This document shows, piece by piece, positions 1 to 7,961 of a DNA stretch of 64,000 nt. The position numbers and the translations under genes are program-made. The stretch covers positions 1 through 64,000 of the forward strand of contig NZ_AXVD01000011.1 of assembly GCF_000482385.1 (NCBI RefSeq), written 5' to 3'. Within the stretch, counting starts at the first letter, position 1. The number at the start of each line of letters is the position of its first letter. Source of the DNA: Nocardia sp. CNY236. Its GTDB lineage: Bacteria; Actinomycetota; Actinomycetes; Mycobacteriales; Mycobacteriaceae. Below the pieces are notes generated by a model. The model was not told where the DNA came from. It saw only the letters and a list, made by a program, of their open reading frames with translations, and did not search any database.

Positions 1-693
1 GTCCACACCCTGGTCGCCACCGGGGTCAACAACGATGGCTACCGCGAAATCCTCGGTATCCAGGTCACCAGCGGCGAGGACGGAGCCGGATGGCTGGCGT
101 TCTTCCGCGACCTGGTCGCCCGCGGGCTTTCCGGCGTCGCCCTGGTCACCAGCGACGCCCACGCCGGATTGGTCGCGGCGATCGGTGCGACACTGCCCGG
201 CGCGTCCTGGCAACGATGCAGAACCCACTACACCGTGAATCTCATGTCGGTATGCCCGAAGAGTTCCTGGCCTTGGGTTCGTACCCTGTTGCACTCGGTC
301 TTCGATCAGGCAGACCCGCAATCGGTTGCTGCCCAATATGATCGGATGCTCGACGCCCTGGGTGAGAAACTGCCGAAGGTTGCCGCGCACCTCGACAACG
401 CCCGTGCCGACCTGCTCGCGTTCACCGTTTTCCCGAAACAGATCTGGCGCCAGATCTGGTCTAACAACCCCCAGGAACGGTTGAACAAGGAAATCCGGCG
501 CCGCACCGACGTCGTCGGCATCTTCCCCGACCGCCAGGCCATTATCCGTCTCGTCGGCGCAGTCCTGGCCGAACAACACGACGAATGGATCGAAGGACGC
601 CGCTACCTCGGCCTCGACGTCCTGGCCCGCTCACGCGGGCTCACCGACCCCACCACCGAACAGGAGGAAAACCCCGAAGCACTCACCGCCTGA
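1..693 (+). CDS. IS256-family (mutator) transposase, C-terminal part; 5' end cut by window edge
   Basis: The frame is open from the first base to the TGA at 691-693, giving 230 residues of a family that usually has about 400. The visible part has the IS256 C-terminal layout: the VTSDAHAGL segment with the second catalytic Asp, the WQRCRTHY segment, and the NPQERLNKEIRRR segment with the catalytic Glu, followed by the usual VGIFPDR stretch. It catalyses cut/copy-type transposition of its own element. The reading frame is intact here; whether the element is active depends on the missing left half. The element's right end lies about 55 bp after the stop. Family assignment is confident, subfamily is not. 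Confidence 0.93.
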   Translation, partial: VHTLVATGVNNDGYREILGIQVTSGEDGAGWLAFFRDLVARGLSGVALVTSDAHAGLVAAIGATLPGASWQRCRTHYTVNLMSVCPKSSWPWVRTLLHSVFDQADPQSVAAQYDRMLDALGEKLPKVAAHLDNARADLLAFTVFPKQIWRQIWSNNPQERLNKEIRRRTDVVGIFPDRQAIIRLVGAVLAEQHDEWIEGRRYLGLDVLARSRGLTDPTTEQEENPEALTA

Positions 694-725
694 CCAACAA
701 GGATCACGCAGCAACCATTCTCTTT

Positions 726-748
726 ACACCACGCATTTGGACTTGACC
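726..748 (+). repeat. Probable right terminal inverted repeat of the IS256-family element
   Basis: The segment ends in GGACTTGACC, a form common at the tips of actinobacterial IS256-family elements (recalled from the family). Coding sequence of a different gene begins directly after it. The exact tip and the target duplication cannot be fixed because the left end lies outside the window. Confidence 0.55.
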
Positions 749-892
749 GAGGTCGTGGCGGCGTTCGCCGGGTTGTCGGCCTCGGGGCGTGTCCGGCGTT
801 CCGCAGCCGATGATATGGTAGACGATTCGCTCTATGACCCGTACGACCGTGCGTACCGCCGGGGTGGGTTCGCTTCCGAGCGTGACAGCTGA
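749..892 (+). pseudogene. C-terminal remnant of an antitoxin, 5'-truncated by the IS element
   Basis: An open frame runs out of the IS end and gives about 47 residues ending in an acidic/aromatic tail (DDSLYDPYDRAYRRGGF...ERDS). Its TGA at 890-892 overlaps the ATG of the PIN-domain toxin, the usual antitoxin-toxin arrangement. There is no start codon outside the IS, so the DNA-binding N-terminus and the operon promoter/operator appear to be lost or replaced. I infer a Phd/VapB-type antitoxin from position and size only; the tail itself is not diagnostic. Confidence 0.55.
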
Positions 893-1332
893 TGTCCGCG
901 GGTGTGCGTGGTCTCGTCGACACCGAGGTCATCATCCTGCTCGACCGGCTCGACCGGGCGGAGCTACCGCAGGAGACGCTGATCAGTTCGATCACGATGG
1001 CCGAGTTGGCTGCTGGGCCGCACTATGCGGTCGATGCAGCCGAGCGGGCGGTCCGGATCGAGCGGGTACAGGCTGCCGAAGCGTTGTTCGACCCGTTGCC
1101 GATGGATACCCGTGCGGCTCGGCGGTTCGGTCATGTGGTTGTCTCGGTACTGTCCAGCGGGCGCAATCCGAAGCCGCGCCGTGTCGATCTCATGATCGCA
1201 TCGATAGCGTCGGCGAACGGTCTGCCGCTGTATACGGTCAACCCGAAAGATTTCGCAGGACTCGAAGATCTGGTGGAGATCTGCGGGTGTCGCACCCGGA
1301 TGACCGATGATCAGGAAGGCTGGAGGACATGA
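892..1332 (+). CDS. VapC-like PIN-domain ribonuclease toxin
   Basis: A 146-residue PIN-domain protein. Near the N-terminus is [12 protein letters not shown] with the first catalytic Asp (families usually read DTSV; here DTEV). Next come MAEL with the conserved Glu, RVDLMIAS with the third acidic residue, and a C-terminal TVNPKDF segment. VapC toxins cleave tRNA or rRNA and are held inactive by a co-transcribed antitoxin. Here the upstream antitoxin frame is truncated by an IS256 end, so the toxin looks orphaned unless the IS supplies transcription or an antitoxin is made elsewhere. The stop overlaps the ATG of the broken DUF255 copy by 4 nt. Confidence 0.82.
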   Translation: MSAGVRGLVDTEVIILLDRLDRAELPQETLISSITMAELAAGPHYAVDAAERAVRIERVQAAEALFDPLPMDTRAARRFGHVVVSVLSSGRNPKPRRVDLMIASIASANGLPLYTVNPKDFAGLEDLVEICGCRTRMTDDQEGWRT

Positions 1333-1499
1333 ACCGTCTGTCCGGTGCCACCTCGCCGTACCTGCGTCAGCATGCGAACAACCCGGTCCATTGGCGGGAA
1401 TGGGATACCGAGGCGCTGGCCGAAGCCCGCGAACGGGATGTGCCGATCCTGCTCTCGATCGGATACGCCTCCTGCCACTGGTGTCATGTGATGGTTTAG
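1329..1499 (+). pseudogene. Broken 5' copy of the DUF255/thioredoxin-domain gene (56 codons)
   Basis: Residues 1-55 match the intact gene at 11228-13282 ([14 protein letters not shown]..., then SCHWCHVM), after which the frame ends at TAG 1497-1499. I count about 19 differences in 165 aligned bases (roughly 88% identity), so it is not a recent exact duplicate. A GGAGG sequence precedes the ATG, and a similar stretch precedes the intact gene. The fragment keeps the CxxC active site but lacks the rest of the thioredoxin fold. It marks the left side of the defence island, with the intact copy marking the right side. Confidence 0.88.
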
Positions 1500-1588
1500 G
1501 GTTACAAGTGGCATTCATGCAGATAGATGGCGGTACGTTGGGTACGGGTGGAAGCTGGGTCCGGGTCGGCAATAGGTCGACTTGTATC

Positions 1589-1625
1589 AATTCGTACCCA
1601 TAGCCCTGTCCTGTGGGTACGATTT
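1589..1625 (+). promoter_or_regulatory. Inverted-repeat operator upstream of abiEi-abiEii
   Basis: AATTCGTACCCA (1589-1600) and TGGGTACGATTT (1614-1625) form an inverted repeat with 11 of 12 matching positions and a 13-bp spacer. It ends 5 bp before the AbiEi start. A further half-site TGGGTACG lies at 1539-1546. AbiEi antitoxins are known to bind inverted repeats in their own promoter, so autoregulation is the natural reading. No Shine-Dalgarno is visible before the ATG, so the mRNA may be leaderless. Confidence 0.7.
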
Positions 1626-1630
1626 AATGC

Positions 1631-2245
1631 ATGGGTTCTACTGGGTCTTCGAGACTGTCGGCCAGGTTGGGTGGGCTGCCGCCGACCTTCACTTCGGCGC
1701 AGGCGCGTCAGGCCGGGCTTTCTTCCAGAGACCTGTCGCTCTTACTGGACCGCGGGGAGGTGGACGAGCTATCACGCGGTGTCCATCGCCGCACCGATGC
1801 CCCGAAGTCCGCGCACATCGATCTTCTCGCGGTGTGTACACGCGCGCCGCATGCGGTTGTATGTGGTGAATCCGCTCTCGCGCTGCACGAGTTGATCGAC
1901 GATATTCCTTGGGCGGTGCATATCGCTGTGGCGCGGGGCGCCCGTCGCCCTTCGATCTCGTTTCCTCCTGTTGTCGTCTCCCAGTATTCGGCAAGGACCT
2001 TTGCACTCAATGTCGAGCGTTACGAGGCGGCGCCGGGCGAAACCATCCCGGTGTATGACGCCGCTCGCTCCGTGGTCGACGCAATGCGTCATCGCCACCG
2101 CATCGGTGAAACTCTCGCGTTGGTCGCACTCGGCCGCTACCTACGTCGTGCCGGCTCCGCGGGCGTGGCCGAGATGCAGCGCATCGCAGGTGAACTCAAT
2201 GCGATATCGATCATTCGCCCCGCTGTCGAAGCGGTGATCGCCTGA
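1631..2245 (+). CDS. abiEi: AbiEi-type antitoxin/repressor of a type IV toxin-antitoxin system
   Basis: 204 residues. The N-terminal part (about 15-60) has the AbiEi wing-helix pattern, with FTSAQARQAGLS followed by a basic LLDRGEVDELSRGVHRR stretch that binds DNA in this family. The C-terminal half carries the antitoxin domain, with the typical segment IPVYDAARSVVDAMRHRHRIG. AbiEi represses the operon and counteracts the nucleotidyltransferase toxin without direct binding (type IV). Its TGA overlaps the ATG of the next gene by one base, indicating translational coupling. A palindromic operator lies immediately upstream. Confidence 0.88.
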   Translation: MGSTGSSRLSARLGGLPPTFTSAQARQAGLSSRDLSLLLDRGEVDELSRGVHRRTDAPKSAHIDLLAVCTRAPHAVVCGESALALHELIDDIPWAVHIAVARGARRPSISFPPVVVSQYSARTFALNVERYEAAPGETIPVYDAARSVVDAMRHRHRIGETLALVALGRYLRRAGSAGVAEMQRIAGELNAISIIRPAVEAVIA

Positions 2246-3153
2246 TGCCCAATCCGGCACGTGACAGCACAGCAGGCAGTATCTACAACGACCTGCGCAA
2301 TCTGGCTCGCCGCACTGCACGGTCAACCGACGAGCTCATGATCGAGTATGTACTCGAGCGCTTCCTGTTCCGGCTTGCGGTGTCACCGATGGGCGGGCGG
2401 TTCTTCGTTCTCAAGGGTGGCCTACTGCTGGCTCAGTTCGGTGCTCGCCGGATGACCCGCGATATCGACATCCTCGGCCGGTTCTTCAGTGGCGATGAGG
2501 ATGAGATCGTTCGGCGGATCTCGATGATCGCAGCGACTGAGATAGATGATGGGGTCCTTTTCGATCCCAGCACACTGAAGACTGTTCAGATCCGGGAGGA
2601 CGACGAGTACCACGGGCTACGTATGACGATGGCCGCATCCATTTCTCGGGCGCGCCTCAAGCTCCAGCTCGATGTCAGTTTCGGAGATCCGGTCACTCCG
2701 GAGCCAATGCTCATCGAGTATCCGCAACAGCTCGATGGCACCAGTTTTCAGCTTTTCGGATATCCGCTCGCCACGGTTATCGCCGAGAAGCTGTCGACCG
2801 CGGTGGCACTGGGCGACCTGAACACCCGCGATCGCGACTACGCAGACCTGCATCGCTTGATCTCCTCCAATGACCTCCCCGGCAACGAACTGACGGACGC
2901 GCTGGAGGCCACCGCTACCTACCGAGGAATCACATTGAGATCACTCAGTAGTTCGGTAACCCGGCTTCCCGAGCTCCGTCAGCGCTCGTACGCGGCTTGG
3001 CGCCGTCGTCAGGGCCCAGCGGGGGCTGGTTACCCCGACCTATTCCTCCACGTTTTCGAACTGGTCGCCGAGTTTGCGGACCCACTTATCGAAGGCAGAG
3101 TGATCGGCGGAACATGGGTGGCCGGAGCTCGGCGATGGGAGCCCGGTGCATAG
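2245..3153 (+). CDS. abiEii: AbiEii nucleotidyltransferase toxin
   Basis: 302 residues with the DNA polymerase beta-like nucleotidyltransferase motifs of the AbiEii/AbiGii family: VLKGGLLL (about 54-61), TRDIDILG with the DxD metal ligands (about 71-78), a central LQLDVSFGD with a further Asp, then VIAEKLSTAVALG and RDRDYADLHRL with the C-terminal conserved residues. Known members transfer nucleotides (GTP or pyrimidines) to targets such as tRNA acceptor stems and cause abortive infection on phage attack. It is the second gene of a two-gene operon and all core residues are present, so the toxin should be functional. Confidence 0.9.
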   Translation: MPNPARDSTAGSIYNDLRNLARRTARSTDELMIEYVLERFLFRLAVSPMGGRFFVLKGGLLLAQFGARRMTRDIDILGRFFSGDEDEIVRRISMIAATEIDDGVLFDPSTLKTVQIREDDEYHGLRMTMAASISRARLKLQLDVSFGDPVTPEPMLIEYPQQLDGTSFQLFGYPLATVIAEKLSTAVALGDLNTRDRDYADLHRLISSNDLPGNELTDALEATATYRGITLRSLSSSVTRLPELRQRSYAAWRRRQGPAGAGYPDLFLHVFELVAEFADPLIEGRVIGGTWVAGARRWEPGA

Positions 3154-3163
3154 CGCATGATCG

Positions 3164-3177
3164 GATTGGTTCCAATC
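3164..3177. terminator. Short perfect inverted repeat after abiEii
   Basis: GATTGG-TT-CCAATC, 11 bp after the AbiEii stop and between the convergent abiE and hsd operons. The loop is too short for all six pairs and there is no T-tract, so its role as a terminator is uncertain. I saw nothing else in the 138-bp gap. Confidence 0.25.
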
Positions 3178-3291
3178 GCCAGTTCCGGCCCTACGAGCGT
3201 AGTTACGGCGTGATCGTAGGAGTGTCACGTCGATAGTTGCCAATGCGCCACATCCAGGGTTGTAGCCGGTCCGTGCTGAGCATGGAACCTG

Positions 3292-6200
3292 TCAAGCTGT
3301 CTGCGTATCGACGGGTATGGCTGTAGTACGCAGGTGGGTGAGCACTTCCTGCATCGCGTCGAGATCTTTGTCGGAGAACAACTCCTCGGGGCCGCGTGGA
3401 GCCATGCTGCTGAACGGGGGATCGTAGAGGGCGCCGACATCGACGACACCGCTCTTGGTGATCACTTTGATCAACAGCTTGACGAAGTCGAGCTGATTCG
3501 CCGAGAGTGTGCGACCAGCCTGGAACTTGTCGAACGCGGCGATGGCGGCTTCTTCATCGAGGCCCGCGATCGCGCGTACGAATAGGCCCAGCTGCCCGTC
3601 GTACTCGGACTTCGCCTGCTCCAGGTCCTCGGCCGTGCCGAAGCCCTCGGCGAGGAATACTTGCTCCAGAAAGGCGACGTCCATCGTGGTGATCTGCCGG
3701 TTACGGCGCAGCTTCTGCACCGCGATCTGGTCGGTGTGTTCGGTGAGGTAAGCGCGGACTTTCGCCTCGAATCGTGACTTGCCACGAATGCCGCTGAGCG
3801 CGGTGAGTTCCTGGATGTGCAGTTGGCCGAGCTCGTCGGTGAAGTCGGTGTAGACCGGGCTGCGCCGTGTTGGCTTGATATTGGCGACCAGGGCACGCAG
3901 GCGTCGGCGCACGGTCTCGAGCATGGGCAGGGTGACATCATCCCACCAGGCATCGGAGCAGACGTCCTCGAGGAAGTCATGATGCTTCGAGACTGCCGGG
4001 ATGTTCTGCAACGCCGGGCTGAGCAATTCTGTGGCGATATCGCGCACCTGCTCTTGCAGCGCAGTGAAGCTTGGCTCTCCGGTGAGACACGCGTACTCCA
4101 GCCGCAGCATGAGGTAGTCGAAGCGTTTGGCCTGAGGGCTGTTGCCATCCTCCACGAATTCGGTCGGCAGCCCGGCTATCTCATCGAGTTCCCTGCGCTT
4201 CTGCGGTGTGATCCGCTGCCAGGTGGCGGGATCGACAAAGGCTTCGACATGCTGCAATTTGTGGCGGACTTCGATGCTGTCGGGATTCATTCCGGCCACT
4301 TGCTGGTGCAGTGCCTGCGCGAACTGCCAACGCACATCACCGGTGCTTTCCGGTTCACCTGTCGGGATTTCGGCCGGTGTATCGCCGGGATTCTCCAGCT
4401 GATCCAGCTCCAACAACAGGTCAGCACGTTGCCGGAACAGCTTCTCGCGCAGGGAGAGCGTCGACCGGCCGGCTGTGGTGGGAAGGTTCTGGTTGAAGTA
4501 CTCGACATTCTGGCCCAGGTCGAACACGACGAATCCGGTCTTGTGCTGTCCGGGGCCGAAAAGGTTCTCGCACAGGCGGGTCCCGCGTCCGAGCATCTGC
4601 CAGAACTTGGTCTTCGAGCGCACTCGCTTCGCGAATACCAAGTTTACTACGGCGGGCACATCCAACCCCGTGTCGAGCATATCGACCGATATAGCGAGAT
4701 AGGGCGCGCTGCCGGGCTTCTCGAACTTGTCGATGAGGCTTTGCGCATTGTCTGCCTTGCTCGTAATGATGGTCGCGAAGTCACCCCGGTAATGCGGGTA
4801 CAGGGTATCGAAGCGTTCAGCAATGAGCTTGGCATGTTTGGTATTACGGGCGAATACGATGGTCTTGCCGATGTGATCGCCGGTATCGACCTTCAACCCG
4901 AATTCCATCACCGTTTCCAGCATCTTGTCGATGGTGTCGGCGTTGAACAGGAATTTGTTGAGGTCGTCGGCCTCGATAACGTCGGGGATATCGCCGTCGT
5001 CGGGCGCCCAGTCCGTGGATTCCCACTGGTCTTGCTCGTCGGGTGGGAGTTCATCGTACCTGATGCCCAGCCGCGGGAATTTCAGGGGCACATCCACAAC
5101 GGTGGGCGGCACCAGGTTCTTGTCGGCCACTGCCTCATCGAGGTCGTAGTGGTCGGTGGGCATCCCGTCTTCGAGGTGGAACAGCTGGTAGGTGTTGTGG
5201 TCGATATCGTCGCGCGGGGTGGCGGTCAATCCGACCAGCAGTGAATCGAAGTAGATGAAAAGGGTTCCGTACTTCTGATACACCGACCGGTGTGCCTCGT
5301 CGATGATGACCAGATCGAAATGGCCCGGTCCGAAACGGTTGACGTCGTTGGAGTCGGCTTCGTCGGCCAGTGCCATCATCGACTGATAGGTGCACACGTA
5401 CACCCGGCCGGTGGCCTTCTTTTCGTCCAGCAGATTCACCGTGGTCAGGCCCGGAACATGGGTCTTGAACGCCTTGGCGGCCTGATTCACCAGGACCTGC
5501 CGGTCGGCCAGGAACAGCACCCGTTTCACCCAGCCCGCTCGGGCGAGCAGATCGACCAGGGCGATGGCCGTGCGGGTCTTGCCCGTTCCGGTCGCCATCA
5601 CCAACAGGGCTTGGCGTCGATTATCGGACTCGAAGCTGCCCGCAATCCGGCGGATGGCGCGAGTCTGGTAATGCCGGTCGACGATCTGCTCGTTGATGGT
5701 TTCGGTGGCCAGCTTCTTACGGCCGACGCGCCGCTGAATGAGCAGCCGGAGCTCGTCTTTCGTGTAGAAACCCTGCACCCGGCGCGGCGGATAGAGCCGG
5801 TCGTCCCAAACCCAGGTCTCGAAACCATTGGTGTAGAAGATGATCGGACGCTGGCCGGTCTGCCGCTCCAAGGCGTCGGCGTATTGGCGGGCCTGCTCCT
5901 TGCCGGCGATATCCGGATCTTTCGATGCCCGCTTGGCCTCGACCAGCCCCAACGGCTTACCGTTGTCGTCCCAGAGCACATAATCGACTCGGCCCTTGCC
6001 GCTCGGCGTCGGCAGCCCGGTAACCGGATACTCCCGATCCTCCAGACTGTCGAGCTGCCATCCGGCCTCGGCCAGCAGACGGTCGATATACCGTTTCCGA
6101 GTGAGGTTCTCGGTGTAGTCGTGTGTGTCGGGAATCTTCTGGTTGACTTGCTTGGCCGCCTTGACCTGCGCCCGCAACTCGGCCAGTTCCGCCTCGAGAT

Positions 6201-6741
6201 CGGCGTTCGCCGCTCGCTGGGCGGCAAGATCTTTGCGCTGCTGCTCGAATTCGGCCAGCATCGCTTGAATCTCGGCCTGCTTCTTGCGCCGTACCTCCGC
6301 GGGTACCGGCCGGGGCACCAGGTTCGGGTCGAAAGCCAATGCCGCAGGAGGAAGATTCGCGGGGTTGCGGGCATAGCGCCGGGCCACCCAGTACATCACT
6401 TGAAACAACTCACCCAGAGTTTCCATCGAGGACTTCTCGGCGATGGGCTTCTTCCCGTGCACCCCGCTATTGCCGGTCTTGCGGATCAGCTCCATCTTCG
6501 TCCGCATATCGAGACCGACCAGCGCCACCATGGACGGATCGTTGATCTTGGCGTTCAAATCGTTGTAGTACGGCTTCTTGAGCGTGGAATCGGCGTCGTA
6601 CAACCACTCGACGGTCAACTCCAGCGTCCTGCGGGCACAGATGCACGCCACCCGGGGATCGGCCACCCCGGCCCGCTCGGCCCGCTTGGCCTCCTCGAAC
6701 AGATTCGGCCACTCTGCCCGCAGGAACGCGAAGTTGCTCAC
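3292..6741 (-). CDS. hsdR: Type I restriction enzyme R subunit (HsdR)
   Basis: 1149 residues. Order: an N-terminal DUF4145-like helical domain (about 1-125), a charged coiled coil (about 150-200), a PD-(D/E)xK nuclease core with RVDYVLW (D253) and LVEAK (E268, K270), then an SF2 helicase with Walker A ATGTGKT (383-389), DEAH (481-484), TATP (506-509) and QMLGRGTRL (about 715-723), and a C-terminal EcoEI-type assembly domain. It translocates and cuts DNA lacking the system's methyl mark, together with HsdM and HsdS. Its ATG overlaps the hsdS stop by 4 nt, making it the last gene of hsdM-hsdS-hsdR. All catalytic motifs are intact. Confidence 0.95.
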   Translation of the reverse strand: MSNFAFLRAEWPNLFEEAKRAERAGVADPRVACICARRTLELTVEWLYDADSTLKKPYYNDLNAKINDPSMVALVGLDMRTKMELIRKTGNSGVHGKKPIAEKSSMETLGELFQVMYWVARRYARNPANLPPAALAFDPNLVPRPVPAEVRRKKQAEIQAMLAEFEQQRKDLAAQRAANADLEAELAELRAQVKAAKQVNQKIPDTHDYTENLTRKRYIDRLLAEAGWQLDSLEDREYPVTGLPTPSGKGRVDYVLWDDNGKPLGLVEAKRASKDPDIAGKEQARQYADALERQTGQRPIIFYTNGFETWVWDDRLYPPRRVQGFYTKDELRLLIQRRVGRKKLATETINEQIVDRHYQTRAIRRIAGSFESDNRRQALLVMATGTGKTRTAIALVDLLARAGWVKRVLFLADRQVLVNQAAKAFKTHVPGLTTVNLLDEKKATGRVYVCTYQSMMALADEADSNDVNRFGPGHFDLVIIDEAHRSVYQKYGTLFIYFDSLLVGLTATPRDDIDHNTYQLFHLEDGMPTDHYDLDEAVADKNLVPPTVVDVPLKFPRLGIRYDELPPDEQDQWESTDWAPDDGDIPDVIEADDLNKFLFNADTIDKMLETVMEFGLKVDTGDHIGKTIVFARNTKHAKLIAERFDTLYPHYRGDFATIITSKADNAQSLIDKFEKPGSAPYLAISVDMLDTGLDVPAVVNLVFAKRVRSKTKFWQMLGRGTRLCENLFGPGQHKTGFVVFDLGQNVEYFNQNLPTTAGRSTLSLREKLFRQRADLLLELDQLENPGDTPAEIPTGEPESTGDVRWQFAQALHQQVAGMNPDSIEVRHKLQHVEAFVDPATWQRITPQKRRELDEIAGLPTEFVEDGNSPQAKRFDYLMLRLEYACLTGEPSFTALQEQVRDIATELLSPALQNIPAVSKHHDFLEDVCSDAWWDDVTLPMLETVRRRLRALVANIKPTRRSPVYTDFTDELGQLHIQELTALSGIRGKSRFEAKVRAYLTEHTDQIAVQKLRRNRQITTMDVAFLEQVFLAEGFGTAEDLEQAKSEYDGQLGLFVRAIAGLDEEAAIAAFDKFQAGRTLSANQLDFVKLLIKVITKSGVVDVGALYDPPFSSMAPRGPEELFSDKDLDAMQEVLTHLRTTAIPVDTQTA

Positions 6742-7961
6742 GACAATCCTTCCCCCTCAAGGTGATCGAGGTCAGTGTGCCAGAGTTCGCCGCGGAAGGC
6801 ACGGGACTGGAGGGAGGCGAAGAGGATGTCGTGCGCAACGATCTGCATCCGGTGTTGCTGCTTGAGTGCCCGGATCGTTCGCATCGCGTCGGTGAACTTT
6901 GATTGCAGGTCGAGAGGCGGGGTGGGAATTTCGAAGCTTCGGCAAGCTGGAAGGGGTAGGTGTTTGACGGTCGAGCCAGACCCATGTCTTGCAAATTGAT
7001 GCGCCAGAAACGAGCTTCGGAAGGCTGCGAGAAGATATTCGCTAGTGACAATGGAATTATTGGCTCGGTAAAGCATCAACCGTTGTCCGAGAAATATATT
7101 GTCGTTTGTTTCGATAATTCCACTCTCGCCCACCGGTGCCTCCCGTGTTAGAAGCACATCTCCTTGCTGGGGTGTGAGTCTCCTGTTCCATTGACGGAAT
7201 ACTTTCTCGGATACGCACTTGACGTCGGTAAGGTTAACCTCACCATTCTTGACATTGGTAGTGCGGATCATCTTGTAGATAGTCGGATAGTCGACGATCG
7301 GGGCTGTTCTGTTGATGCAATCGACTACATGGCTACAGACTTCTTCAGCCGGTCTTGTTCCCCACCTCGTTGCAATTGTGTGTGAATCGCCGAACATGTC
7401 GATGAAGAGGGACTGAGTGAGCTCGTCGAGGAGGGTAATAGCCTGTCGCCGCTTCGCCCGCAGCGCATCTGCCTGATCCAGTATCTCCGCAATCCGCCGC
7501 TGTTGGTTGAAGGGCGGTAGCGGTATGGGCAGGGATCGAAGCGCATCGAATGGAAAGTTGTCGGCTGTCGTCGCTCGGACCCATTTGAGGATGACCCCCG
7601 ATCGTTCCTTGATGAACCTCGCAAGGTACTCGGGGAGGATCGAGTCATCGCATATTATTGCTTTCATATCCTGGTTTATGGTTACGGGTACCTTGTTGAT
7701 ACCAACCGGGATCGTATGTTTCAGCACGCCCGAACGCACCACTACCAGGACGCTGTTTTCTGGTATGAGCTTTGCCGGGCTATTTTGGACACCAAATTCT
7801 GAGAGGGTTACCTGTGATTGATCGATGCTCCAGGATTTCATGTCCTTCGGCGTAACCCAAGGAATGCCGCCGCCGTAGTAGTCCGCGTTGGACCGAGTAG
7901 GAGTTCCGCCACCCCTCACTGTCGTGACATCGCCGATTGGAACCGAATGGTAGACGGTCAC
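6738..7961 (-). CDS. hsdS: Type I restriction-modification specificity subunit (HsdS)
   Basis: 407 residues with two target-recognition domains (about 1-150 and 200-345), each followed by a helical spacer. The first spacer contains FNQQRRIAEILDQADALRAK and the second LDLQSKFTDAMRTIRALKQQ. IPWVTPKDM near the start and LPIPLPP before the first spacer are typical of the family. It sets the bipartite DNA target of the complex. Base composition is visibly more AT-rich than its neighbours, as usual for exchanged specificity genes. It overlaps hsdM (upstream) and hsdR (downstream) by 4 nt each. Confidence 0.93.
   Translation of the reverse strand: MTVYHSVPIGDVTTVRGGGTPTRSNADYYGGGIPWVTPKDMKSWSIDQSQVTLSEFGVQNSPAKLIPENSVLVVVRSGVLKHTIPVGINKVPVTINQDMKAIICDDSILPEYLARFIKERSGVILKWVRATTADNFPFDALRSLPIPLPPFNQQRRIAEILDQADALRAKRRQAITLLDELTQSLFIDMFGDSHTIATRWGTRPAEEVCSHVVDCINRTAPIVDYPTIYKMIRTTNVKNGEVNLTDVKCVSEKVFRQWNRRLTPQQGDVLLTREAPVGESGIIETNDNIFLGQRLMLYRANNSIVTSEYLLAAFRSSFLAHQFARHGSGSTVKHLPLPACRSFEIPTPPLDLQSKFTDAMRTIRALKQQHRMQIVAHDILFASLQSRAFRGELWHTDLDHLEGEGLS

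Noticed and set aside
834..1310. Overlapping 158-codon plus-strand frame beside the PIN toxin
   Set aside because: It is the out-of-frame shadow of the toxin gene; the toxin frame carries the catalytic residues and stop/start overlaps.
3817..6765. Long plus-strand open frames (3817-5244 and 5290-6765)
   Set aside because: They are antisense to hsdR, which has all expected motifs in order; the plus-strand translations have no recognisable domain and arise from the GC-rich codon pattern.
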